Part shown: positions 1-6,021 of the stretch, in pieces
How positions within the stretch are numbered: the stretch's first letter is position 1
Layout of the letters: the number at the start of each line of letters is the position of its first letter
Notes under the pieces: model-generated
Told to the model about the DNA's origin: nothing
Seen by the model: the letters and a program-made list of their open reading frames with translations, nothing else
The model's database searches: none
Assembly: GCA_002437565.1 (NCBI GenBank)
Contig: DJQL01000131.1
Location: 4,210-12,788, forward strand
Direction of reading: 5' to 3'
Source of the DNA: Prevotella sp. UBA6387
GTDB lineage: Bacteria; Bacteroidota; Bacteroidia; Bacteroidales; Bacteroidaceae
Length of the DNA: 8,579 bases
Position numbers and translations under genes: made by a program

Positions 1-13
1 GAACTAACGCACC
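1..13 (-). tRNA. Probable 5' end of a tRNA gene, cut by the window edge
   Basis: Read on the minus strand, the last 13 bases are GGTGCGTTAGTTC. This fits a tRNA 5' end: a 7-nt acceptor strand (GGTGCGT), T8 and A9, then a D-stem strand GTTC. A very good promoter lies just upstream, leaving a leader of roughly 20-25 nt, which suits a processed tRNA. The anticodon and the matching acceptor strand lie outside the window, so the amino acid cannot be read. The GTTC D-stem would be compatible with tRNA-Asp among others, but that is a guess. With only 13 nt the call rests mainly on pattern plus promoter context. Confidence 0.45.
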
Positions 14-42
14 TCGTTGGCTTTATTTCTTTTTTGCGAGTG

Positions 43-74
43 CAAAGGTAGTAAGTTTTTTTTATCCCACCAAA
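43..74 (-). promoter_or_regulatory. Bacteroidetes-type promoter reading off the left edge
   Basis: On the minus strand there is a TTTG (71-74), a 20-nt spacer and TACCTTTG (43-50). This is an essentially perfect match to the Bacteroidetes primary-sigma consensus TTTG-N19/20-TAnnTTTG. Transcription would begin near position 36 and run out of the window into the putative tRNA. The -33 element sits inside the last codons of the acetyltransferase gene, so promoter and coding sequence overlap. Confidence 0.75.
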
Positions 75-628
75 TTTCCACCCGTTTTTTTTACAAAAAA
101 ATGCATCAAGTACACATTATGATAGTTATCGCCATCAAAAAGCCAGTCTTTCAGCTCCGCATCACGCTCAAAACCGCTCTCTTCAAACAGTTTTATGCAA
201 CTTGTGTTCTCTACGCTCATATATACGTATAGCTGATGAACATGGATTATCCTCCTGGCATAACTGATGAGTTCCGACAGGGCAGCCTTGCCATAGCCTT
301 GTTTTCTATATTTTTTCCTTATGATGATTCCGACCTCCGCTCGTTTATGTTGAGGGTTGAAATTAAACAGGTCTATCATGCCGATAAAATCATTACTTTT
401 ATCCGTGACAATTAGCCTCACCTGCTTATCTGTGTAAATGTCGCCAGTGGCATTGGCAATGAACTCGTGTAAGACGAAGCGAGAATATGGCATATTCACA
501 TCGGTAACGCTCCACGTGTCGTGGTCGTTTTCTATAACATACATCATGTCAAGATCCTCTGGCTCCATCGCCCTAAGGATAACTTTCGGCAACTCATCTT
601 CTCTCATATTCAATTGCATAACCCTCAT
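62..628 (-). CDS. GNAT-family N-acetyltransferase
   Basis: A 188-residue protein of the GCN5-related acetyltransferase fold, which moves an acetyl group from acetyl-CoA to an amine. The acetyl-CoA pyrophosphate-binding motif is visible as R-K-Q-G-Y-G-K-A around residues 108-115 (R/QxxGxG/A), preceded by the strand AEVGIII (97-103). The C-terminal motif NTSCIKLFEESGF (141-153) is typical of the RimJ/RimL/SpeG branch. The N-terminal VILRAMEPEDLDMMY is also of that type. The substrate (ribosomal protein, polyamine or sugar) cannot be read. An upstream in-frame GTG at 637 exists, but I chose ATG at 628 because it forms a TGATG stop/start overlap with the glycosyltransferase, implying translational coupling. 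Further ATGs at 619 and 607 are alternatives. It is the last gene of the recR-glycosyltransferase run. Confidence 0.88.
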   Translation of the reverse strand: MRVMQLNMREDELPKVILRAMEPEDLDMMYVIENDHDTWSVTDVNMPYSRFVLHEFIANATGDIYTDKQVRLIVTDKSNDFIGMIDLFNFNPQHKRAEVGIIIRKKYRKQGYGKAALSELISYARRIIHVHQLYVYMSVENTSCIKLFEESGFERDAELKDWLFDGDNYHNVYLMHFFVKKTGGNLVG

Positions 629-1821
629 CACATCCACGTTTTGCGTTTAATGGTCTCATGCTCGGTAATTATCATGTCCTCATTAGGATAATACACCGCA
701 ATTAGTGCCCTTCCCTCATAGTAATCGTACATGACAGACAACATATCAGCGTAGGAGAAAGCCATGGCATCAAAGGTAATATAAGTTCTTTGGCTTTTCT
801 TATGTGGCAATGTGGCATTTAGAAAGTTAGTGTTTGCATCATGGATTTCTGCCCATAAGCCATTCTCGGAAATGAGACGCTGGCATTTTTTCATGTTGTC
901 AGGGTTGACATGGATGACAAAGAAGGAATCTTGAATTTCGGCATCCACGAACCCTAAGTTTTTTCTAACTTTCTTGAACGCTACAGCACAAAATGCCATC
1001 ATGGCTTTCGCATTGACAGCGACACCCAAAAGAGGCAGCAGCAACCTGCCCATACCTCTATAATGCTTTTTACAGAATATGAGCATGGCTTTATAAAACA
1101 CGTGGACATAGCGGAAGCTCGACTTTTGGGTGGATTCTCCCTTGTAATGAAGAATGCGCAAGGGCAAATACCAATTTTCCCAACCTCCTTCCAACAGCCT
1201 ATAGCTCAGGTCTATGTCTTCTCCATACATGAAAAAATTCTCGTCGAGCAAGCCAATCTGTTCCAAAGCAGTTCGCCTGAGAAGGGAAAAAGCCCCACTG
1301 ATGATTTCTATCTTTGCTTCTTCATCCCATGGAAGCCAGCCCATATAGTAGTGACCTGTGCGCTTGCCTTTTGGAAAGCGAGAGCAAAGTCCGGCGAACT
1401 TGAACATTGCCGTCAACGGAGTCGGAATGCCACGCCGCGACTCCTTGGCATCGGTACCGTCAGGGTTCGTCATCCTGACCCCAGCGCCCCCAGCCTGCGG
1501 ATGCGCCTCCATAAAAGCTAAAGCGCGACGGATAGTGTCTCCGGCTACAAAAGTGTCGGGATTGAGCAAAAGCACGTATTTGCCTTTGCTTTGCCTTATT
1601 GCGTGGTTGTTGGCTTTCGCGAATCCTAAATTATGGTTGCAACTTATAAATTTCACGGCGCTAAACAGTGGGCGAAGGTATTTCACCGTTTCGTCGTGGG
1701 AATGATTGTCAAACACTATCACCTCAGCGTCGATGTCCCTCAAAGCTTCCTGCAACGAGGTGAGACACTGCCAGAGATAGTCTTTTACATTGTAGCTTAC
1801 TATAATAACGGACAGCAACAT
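628..1821 (-). CDS. Family 2 glycosyltransferase (rhamnosyltransferase-like) with extra C-terminal domain
   Basis: A 397-residue GT-A fold glycosyltransferase that probably moves a sugar from a nucleotide donor to a surface glycan at the inner face of the cytoplasmic membrane. It opens with SVIIVSYN (4-11), the usual GT2 first strand. The metal/nucleotide region LLNPDT is at 85-90, GAFSLLRR at 176-183 and the MYGEDIDLSYRL stretch at 198-209, as in WbbL-type rhamnosyltransferases. A hydrophobic segment at about 258-282 may touch the membrane. The last 115 or so residues (about 283-397) go beyond the catalytic fold and include FFVIHVN and TYITFDAMAFSYADMLSVM, a Rossmann-like alternation I cannot name. 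The ORF could open at 1890, but the ATG at 1821 starts exactly at the family's first strand and lies 1 nt after the upstream stop. The sugar and acceptor are unknown. Confidence 0.9.
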   Translation of the reverse strand: MLLSVIIVSYNVKDYLWQCLTSLQEALRDIDAEVIVFDNHSHDETVKYLRPLFSAVKFISCNHNLGFAKANNHAIRQSKGKYVLLLNPDTFVAGDTIRRALAFMEAHPQAGGAGVRMTNPDGTDAKESRRGIPTPLTAMFKFAGLCSRFPKGKRTGHYYMGWLPWDEEAKIEIISGAFSLLRRTALEQIGLLDENFFMYGEDIDLSYRLLEGGWENWYLPLRILHYKGESTQKSSFRYVHVFYKAMLIFCKKHYRGMGRLLLPLLGVAVNAKAMMAFCAVAFKKVRKNLGFVDAEIQDSFFVIHVNPDNMKKCQRLISENGLWAEIHDANTNFLNATLPHKKSQRTYITFDAMAFSYADMLSVMYDYYEGRALIAVYYPNEDMIITEHETIKRKTWM

Positions 1822-1822
1822 C

Positions 1823-2245
1823 TTATTTTCCGGAGGCTTCCATTTGGCACCTGGCTTTTGATGGATACACAAAACACAGACACAGGACACATATTATGCC
1901 CATGTATCCAAAGGCTACATTCATGAACATGTAATATAGCCAGCAATTGACCATCATTGGCACGGCAAGCATACAAAGACGCAAAGTGCCCCACGTGACA
2001 AGTGAATGGATTGGGCTCAGTAACAGCTGCCGTCTTACGATGCCAAACTTAAACAATCTCAAGGATAGCGGGATCATCATTATGGTCAAGAGTTCCATGA
2101 CTATCGCCACATAATATTCTTGCACCTTGTTTTCGAGCCAGCCACCAGAGAGCAGCAAATCATTCTCGAACAAGATAATGACGCAGAAGCAGATGAAAAC
2201 GGGAATCCAAAACTCTACGAGGAGTAGTTTTCGGGAATTGCTCAT
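1823..2245 (-). CDS. Small integral membrane protein, four predicted helices, function unknown
   Basis: I do not recognise a named family. The 140-residue protein is very hydrophobic. Four likely membrane helices are seen: FWIPVFICFCVIILF (about 12-26), a stretch YVAIVMELLTIMMIPLSLRLF (about 45-65), LRLCMLAVPMMVNCWLYYMFM (about 89-109), and one with FGYMGIICVLCLCFVYP (about 113-129). Short basic loops, such as KFGIVRRQ after helix 2, separate them, and the tail is short and polar. Its stop lies 1 nt before the glycosyltransferase start, so the two are almost certainly cotranslated, and it may act with that enzyme at the membrane; that is inference. The open frame extends one codon further to a TTG at 2248, but ATG at 2245 is the natural start. 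recR ends 39 nt upstream. No consensus promoter was found in that gap. Confidence 0.75.
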   Translation of the reverse strand: MSNSRKLLLVEFWIPVFICFCVIILFENDLLLSGGWLENKVQEYYVAIVMELLTIMMIPLSLRLFKFGIVRRQLLLSPIHSLVTWGTLRLCMLAVPMMVNCWLYYMFMNVAFGYMGIICVLCLCFVYPSKARCQMEASGK

Positions 2246-2284
2246 CAAAAAAATGATTTATGGTTTTATTAGTTGTAAAGCTAA

Positions 2285-2893
2285 TCATTCTATCGGCGTG
2301 CGATTCACTATTGAGCGACCAAGTGTCACTTCGTCGGTATATTCCAGTTCGTTGCCCACGCTGATGCCTCTTGCTATGACAGTTTGCTTCACGTTGAAAG
2401 GCTTAAGTTGTTTCGTGATGTAGAAGTTGGTGGTGTCTCCCTCCATTGTGGAACTGAGAGCGAGGATCACTTCGTTGATGCCGCCTGCCGCCACCCTGCT
2501 TACAAGAGAGTCAATTTCTATGTCACCAGGGCCTATGCCATCCATAGGAGAGATAATGCCTCCTAAAACGTGATATAGCCCATGATACGCCTGGGTGTTT
2601 TCTATCGCCATGATGTCTTGCACGTTTTCCACGACACATATAGTAGTATGGTCGCGCCGATCGTCCGAACATATGGGGCAGACATCCGTATCGCTTATGT
2701 TATGGCATATTCGGCAATACTTAATGTCATGCCTCAACCTGCTGATGGCATTAGCAAAGGAATCGACAGAAGCCACTGGCTGTTTTAGAAGATGCAAGGC
2801 AAGGCGCAAAGCCGTCTTTGGCCCTACGCCAGGCAGTTTTCCAAGCTCATCAGTGGCACGCGCAAGCAACACGGATGGATATTGTTCCATCAT
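2285..2893 (-). CDS. recR: Recombination mediator protein RecR
   Basis: RecR works with RecO (and RecF) to load RecA on SSB-coated single-stranded DNA during gap repair. The 202-residue length is normal. Domains run in the usual order: a helix-hairpin-helix with LPGVGPKTALRLALHLL at 20-36, a four-cysteine zinc site (C60, C63, C72, C75 in YCRIC and VCPIC), a Toprim domain starting at ICVVEN (85-90, E89), HVLGGIISPMDGIGP (108-122), and the terminal GNELEYTDEVTLGRSI region (180-195). No key residue is missing. The gene begins with two ATGs in a row. The first overlaps the stop of the beta-barrel gene as ATGA (2890-2893), suggesting coupling; the second (at 2890) is equally possible. Confidence 0.97.
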   Translation of the reverse strand: MMEQYPSVLLARATDELGKLPGVGPKTALRLALHLLKQPVASVDSFANAISRLRHDIKYCRICHNISDTDVCPICSDDRRDHTTICVVENVQDIMAIENTQAYHGLYHVLGGIISPMDGIGPGDIEIDSLVSRVAAGGINEVILALSSTMEGDTTNFYITKQLKPFNVKQTVIARGISVGNELEYTDEVTLGRSIVNRTPIE

Positions 2894-3375
2894 TTGCCAA
2901 GGTAGATGCCAAAGCCAAGGCGCAAGCCTATGGTAGAATAGTCGGAATGCTTCTTTATGCTTTGCTGGTAATATATGCTTGGCTCTATGGTTATTGTATG
3001 GCTGAGGAAGAAGGCATAGCCTACCTCTATACCAGGCATTAAGTCGTTATAGCCTTTGGAGTGGACATATTTTGCATTCGCACCAAGGAAGATGCCGTTC
3101 TGCGTTATGTAATAGCGACCACCAACGCCAAGGTTCAAAGAGTTGCTATGTTCCTTGCCAGGATGATCAAAGCCGGCTTGGGCATAAGCCAGCAAGTTGT
3201 CTGCGGCGAAGACACCCGCCTGCGCGTTAATCCCGAACTTTGCCTCGTTGATGCCATTGTAGCTGAGGTCAAGCCCAGAGAGCGATGCGCCGATATATGT
3301 CTTTCCCTGTTCAAACTGCGCGCTTGCCGAGATACTGGCGAGCACGACGATGATTAAAGTTAAAACCTTTTTCAT
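2890..3375 (-). CDS. Exported outer-membrane beta-barrel protein (OmpW/porin-like, small)
   Basis: A 161-residue protein with a clear signal peptide (MKK, then LTLIIVVLASISASA, cleavage probably after A19 before QF). The mature part alternates polar and hydrophobic residues with Gly and aromatic girdle positions, as in an eight-stranded barrel: TYIGASLSGLDLSY, FGINAQAGVFA, LLAYAQAGFDH, LNLGVGGRYYI, GIFLGANAKYVHSKG, GIEVGYAFFLS, ITIEPSIYYQQS and IGLRLGFGIYLGK. That pattern fits the outer-membrane protein beta-barrel families common in Bacteroidetes. Ligand or role is unknown. The start is 74 nt from the dapA stop. I found no consensus TAnnTTTG element there, so it may be read through from dapA or use another sigma factor. 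It overlaps recR by 4 nt. Confidence 0.85.
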   Translation of the reverse strand: MKKVLTLIIVVLASISASAQFEQGKTYIGASLSGLDLSYNGINEAKFGINAQAGVFAADNLLAYAQAGFDHPGKEHSNSLNLGVGGRYYITQNGIFLGANAKYVHSKGYNDLMPGIEVGYAFFLSHTITIEPSIYYQQSIKKHSDYSTIGLRLGFGIYLGK

Positions 3376-3449
3376 GAAATCCAGTATTTAAATGTTTGTT
3401 CGCCTGTGAGGAATGTTATTGCAGGGACTTTCCCAGCCCCTACATGAAA

Positions 3450-4337
3450 TCAGAATCTAAGTTCCTTTAGTATTTCGGCCATTTTTTGTTTCGTTTCAAT
3501 ATTTGTCGGGACAAGTGGCAGACGAAGGACGTTCTCTATGAATCCCATGTCATTAAGCAGTGCTTTCACGCCAGCCGGGTTGCCATCTATAAATAGCAAC
3601 TTGTACAGCTCGGTAAACATATGGTGAATCTTGCGTGCTGGTTCATACTCTCCGTTGAACTCCAAGCGTATCATCCTTGAAAACTCCTTGGGCAGTGCGT
3701 TGCCAATGACGGAAATGACGCCTATCGCCCCACTTGCTATCATGGAAAAAGTCAATGCGTCGTCACCACTTATAACATCGAAGTGGCGTGGCTTGCTTTT
3801 TAATATTTCGTCCACCTGCTCCAGGCTGCCTGACGCTTCCTTTATGCCAACGATGTTCGGGAAATCTGTAGCCAAGCGCACGGTCGTAGCGGCTTTCATG
3901 TTAACCCCAGTGCGGCCTGGCACGTTGTACATCACTATCGGCAATGGCGCGTTTTGCGCAATGGCCTTGAAGTGTTGGTATAGACCCTCTTGTGATGGTT
4001 TGTTGTAGAATGGGCAAATACTCAATATTCCGTCTATTCCGCTCCAATCCGTCGATTTCATTTCCTCAATGACAGCGTAGGTGTTGTTTCCACCGCAATA
4101 TTTTAGCAATGGTACACGTCCTTTGTTGACATCCTTTATTACTTCGGTTATCTTGTCTTTCTCTTCACGGGTAAGGCATGGTGCCTCTGCCGTGGTAGCG
4201 AGTATGCATAGGAAGTCGGCGTTGTTGTTTATTTGGTAGTCAACGAGTTTCGCGAGGGCTTTGTAGTCAACCTCTCCCTCTTTCGTGAACGGTGTTATTA
4301 AAGCAATGCCTAATCCCTTGAAAATGTTCTGTGCCAT
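3450..4337 (-). CDS. dapA: 4-hydroxy-tetrahydrodipicolinate synthase
   Basis: DapA condenses pyruvate with L-aspartate semialdehyde, the first committed step to diaminopimelate and lysine, in the cytoplasm. The 295-residue length is normal and the TIM-barrel landmarks are all present: the substrate loop LATTAEAP with T48 and T49, Y111 in PFYNKPSQEGLYQHF, YNVPGRTG with Y137 and R142, and the Schiff-base lysine K166 in GIKEASG. Small departures from the E. coli pattern are LATTAEAP in place of LGTTGES-type loops, and F110 where E. coli has the first Tyr of its YY pair. Neither removes the catalytic triad (T49, Y111, Y137). It is preceded by a strong promoter and a palindromic leader, so it is probably regulated on its own rather than with the transporter upstream. 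Confidence 0.97.
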   Translation of the reverse strand: MAQNIFKGLGIALITPFTKEGEVDYKALAKLVDYQINNNADFLCILATTAEAPCLTREEKDKITEVIKDVNKGRVPLLKYCGGNNTYAVIEEMKSTDWSGIDGILSICPFYNKPSQEGLYQHFKAIAQNAPLPIVMYNVPGRTGVNMKAATTVRLATDFPNIVGIKEASGSLEQVDEILKSKPRHFDVISGDDALTFSMIASGAIGVISVIGNALPKEFSRMIRLEFNGEYEPARKIHHMFTELYKLLFIDGNPAGVKALLNDMGFIENVLRLPLVPTNIETKQKMAEILKELRF

Positions 4338-4363
4338 TGTATAAGAAGCTAAGTTATCTCATG

Positions 4364-4377
4364 GACGCTTAAGCGTC
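4364..4377. promoter_or_regulatory. Perfect 14-nt palindrome in the dapA leader
   Basis: GACGCTTAAGCGTC is a perfect inverted repeat with no spacer. It lies between the predicted dapA transcription start (near 4381) and the start codon (4337), so it begins only a few bases into the message. It could be an operator for a dimeric regulator whose binding would block early elongation, or a short 5' stem. No run of T follows it on either strand, so it is not a typical terminator. Confidence 0.4.
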
Positions 4378-4387
4378 AGTCATTTTG

Positions 4388-4418
4388 CAAAGTTAATCTT
4401 TTTGTGTTTAATATCAAA
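4388..4418 (-). promoter_or_regulatory. dapA promoter
   Basis: On the minus strand, TTTG (4415-4418), a 19-nt spacer and TAACTTTG (4388-4395) match the Bacteroidetes primary-sigma consensus in full. Predicted initiation near 4381 gives a leader of about 44 nt before the dapA ATG. It sits in the 90-nt gap after the transporter stop, making dapA independently transcribed. Confidence 0.75.
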
Positions 4419-4427
4419 AGAAAAAGC

Positions 4428-5342
4428 CTATTTACTTCCAATAAATAACAAAACCATGGACAAAAGCACCAACAACAAGTCAATGGCCTTGCCTTTAAGA
4501 TTGCGCTCATGGAAGAGGACGCCACCTATGAGGAAACTCACGAGCACGCTGCTTCGCCTGATCATGGATATTATGGAAATCATCGCACTTGGCAAGCTGA
4601 GCGCATAAAAATAGAGGAAGTCGGCTGCTGACAAGAATATGCTTATTCCTATTATCGACCAACTCCAATGAAACCTGTCAATCTTGCGCCGCGGAAACCA
4701 GATTATGGCGAGCATCACGAGCATCATCGCCGACTGATAGATGTTGTACCACGATTGCACGGCCATCCTGTCGAGTCCCACGCCGCCATCCGACGGCGAG
4801 GCCATTAGGTACTTGTCGTAGAGTCCACTTGCGGCTCCAAGTATTGCCGCCAACACGATGCACCCAATCCATTTGTCATGCGCGAAGTCGATGCCTTCCT
4901 TCTTGCCCGACCTGCTGAGCAAGAGGAAAGACGTGGCCGCCACCGCCACACCTGCCCATTGCCAAGCATTGAGTCTCTCGCCATAGACAAGCAACGCCCC
5001 GACAAGGACCATCACGGGGCGAGTGGCGTTTATAGGGCCAACTATTGTCAGTGGCAGATGCTTCATGCCTATGTATCCAGCCAACCAAGAAGAAAGCACG
5101 ATGACACTCTTGAGAATGACGTAGCGGTGCATCTCCCAACCGCCGCCTCCGACATGGAGAGGGCTGTTCGAAGACAGCGCGCCCATGGCCGACAGCACTA
5201 TAAAAGGCAGGAAGATGAGCGAGCAAATCACGGTGTTGATAAACAGCACGGGAATGACAGCATTGCCGCGAAGTGCCTTTTTCTTGAACGAGTCATAGAA
5301 ACCCAAAAGGGCCGCCGACATGAATGCTAATAGTAACCACAT
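4428..5342 (-). CDS. EamA/DMT-superfamily transporter
   Basis: A 304-residue inner-membrane protein with about ten hydrophobic helices, the usual size for the drug/metabolite transporter superfamily. The internal duplication that defines EamA proteins is visible. The half-openings LLGFYDSFKKKAL (12-24) and ASGLYDKYLM (171-180) resemble each other. The half-endings also match: one holds TRPVMVLVGALLVYGERLN (107-125) and the other IRRSSVLVSFLIGGVLFHER (261-280), each a helix pair with a conserved ER-type end. Substrates in the superfamily range from amino acids to metabolites and none can be assigned here. A link to lysine metabolism through neighbouring dapA is only positional, since dapA has its own promoter. 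No TAnnTTTG element was found directly upstream; it may depend on read-through past the hairpin from the DUF3127 gene. The start is ATG at 5342. Confidence 0.9.
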   Translation of the reverse strand: MWLLLAFMSAALLGFYDSFKKKALRGNAVIPVLFINTVICSLIFLPFIVLSAMGALSSNSPLHVGGGGWEMHRYVILKSVIVLSSWLAGYIGMKHLPLTIVGPINATRPVMVLVGALLVYGERLNAWQWAGVAVAATSFLLLSRSGKKEGIDFAHDKWIGCIVLAAILGAASGLYDKYLMASPSDGGVGLDRMAVQSWYNIYQSAMMLVMLAIIWFPRRKIDRFHWSWSIIGISIFLSAADFLYFYALSLPSAMISIISMIRRSSVLVSFLIGGVLFHERNLKGKAIDLLLVLLSMVLLFIGSK

Positions 5343-5369
5343 AAGTATCGTCTCTGTTTCTATACATGA

Positions 5370-5407
5370 ACAACCCTACCAAGGCTGTGATGTCATGGTA
5401 GGGTTGT
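5370..5407. terminator. 12-bp perfect stem-loop between DUF3127 gene and transporter
   Basis: ACAACCCTACCA (5370-5381) pairs perfectly with TGGTAGGGTTGT (5396-5407) around a 14-nt loop. It begins 22 nt after the DUF3127 stop and ends 27 nt before the transporter start. On the minus strand no T-run follows the stem, so it may be a weak terminator, an attenuator that sets lower expression of the transporter, or a 3' stabilising hairpin. Confidence 0.6.
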
Positions 5408-5429
5408 GGTTTATGTGTTGTCGTTTGTC

Positions 5430-5870
5430 TTAGAATGGCAGGTCTTCGCCAGAAGTGCTATCGTCACCACCACCAAGCGGGTCTACCTTTGCCGGCTGTT
5501 TAAAGCCTGGTTCCGAAATTGATGTTGGCCCGCCCAATTGCCCGCCTTGCTCTGGCGGAACGCCTGTGCTCACCGCGTTAGGGTCTACATGGTCGCATTG
5601 GTAGCAATTGATATCGTTGAAATAGCGGTCTTGCCACGCACGGGCGTTGATGTCGAGCCATACGTGGACGGTATCGCCTTGGTGAATGTTGAATTGCGCA
5701 ATCCTGTCAGCGCCGAATACGCGGAAAAGGCAAGCACGTGGATATTGGTCCTTGGTCTGTATGACAAACTCCTGTGACTTCCATGCATTGCCAGTGCGCT
5801 GTGATGTGCCTTCCTTCGCAGGATACTCTTTTATGATTACGCCTTCTACTTCTATTCCTTGTAAAGCCAT
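5430..5870 (-). CDS. DUF3127 family OB-fold protein, SSB-like
   Basis: A 146-residue protein. Residues 1-95 or so match the DUF3127 pattern: GVIIKEYPAKEGTS (10-23), NAWKSQEFVIQTKDQYP (28-44), LFRVFGADRI (48-57), and a WLDINARAWQDRYFNDI stretch (71-87). This is an OB-fold of the single-strand DNA-binding type, with several aromatic residues (W30, F50, F52, W71, W79, Y83, F84) that could stack on bases. A Gly/Pro/Gln-rich linker (about 96-135) leads to an acidic tail ending GEDLPF, very like the DDDIPF tip by which SSB recruits repair and replication proteins. DNA binding is inferred from fold and tail. It is transcribed divergently from dnaN. Length is somewhat long for the family owing to the linker. 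Confidence 0.88.
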   Translation of the reverse strand: MALQGIEVEGVIIKEYPAKEGTSQRTGNAWKSQEFVIQTKDQYPRACLFRVFGADRIAQFNIHQGDTVHVWLDINARAWQDRYFNDINCYQCDHVDPNAVSTGVPPEQGGQLGGPTSISEPGFKQPAKVDPLGGGDDSTSGEDLPF

Positions 5871-5910
5871 AATTGTGTGAAATTGGATTTTATGATTTAT
5901 GAATATTATG

Positions 5911-5941
5911 CGAAATTAGAGAAAAAATCGCTTACGGCAAA
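5911..5941 (-). promoter_or_regulatory. Candidate promoter of the DUF3127 gene
   Basis: On the minus strand, TTTG (5938-5941), a 19-nt spacer and TAATTTCG (5911-5918), one mismatch to TAnnTTTG. Initiation near 5904 would give a leader of about 34 nt to the ATG at 5870. Confidence 0.55.
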
Positions 5942-5965
5942 GCGTTTGATGATTAAAAAATGAAA

Positions 5966-5989
5966 AAAATGAAAAAGCTTTTTCCTTTT
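5966..5989. repeat. AT-rich near-palindrome between the divergent promoters
   Basis: A perfect 14-nt palindrome, GAAAAAGCTTTTTC (5971-5984), extends to 24 nt with a single mismatched pair. It lies about midway between the divergent DUF3127 and dnaN promoters, directly upstream of the dnaN -33 region. It could be an operator or an upstream DNA element, but the A/T tracts make chance more likely than for a mixed-base repeat. Confidence 0.35.
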
Positions 5990-6021
5990 CTGACCTTTTA
6001 AATAAATAATATGTATCTTTG
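5986..6021 (+). promoter_or_regulatory. dnaN promoter
   Basis: TATCTTTG (6014-6021) is a full match to the Bacteroidetes TAnnTTTG -7 element. About 20 nt upstream is only a weak -33 (TTTTCTG, 5986-5992). Initiation near 6028 gives a leader of about 34 nt. This placement rules out the in-frame ATG at 6011, which falls upstream of the transcription start, and supports translation from 6062. Confidence 0.65.

Noticed and set aside
17..232. Small plus-strand open frame at the left end
   Set aside because: It is antisense to the acetyltransferase gene and the promoter; no start context or recognisable domain.
1822..1890. Longer N-terminus for the glycosyltransferase
   Set aside because: The extra 23 residues lie in another frame of the upstream membrane-protein gene and do not resemble GT2 starts; ATG at 1821 fits.
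2276..2283. TAGCTTTA as a -7 element for the membrane protein gene
   Set aside because: One mismatch at the G, no TTTG at the right distance, and it lies against the recR stop.
3421..3446. Possible terminator after dapA
   Set aside because: Only about six base pairs including a wobble, with no T-run; too weak to call.
4781..4800. GC-rich inverted repeat inside the transporter gene
   Set aside because: Only a 5-bp stem, explained by codons for the SPSDGG loop.
4676..5330. Several overlapping open frames on both strands within the transporter gene
   Set aside because: They are shadows of a GC-richer membrane-protein gene, with low-complexity Arg-rich translations and no family features.
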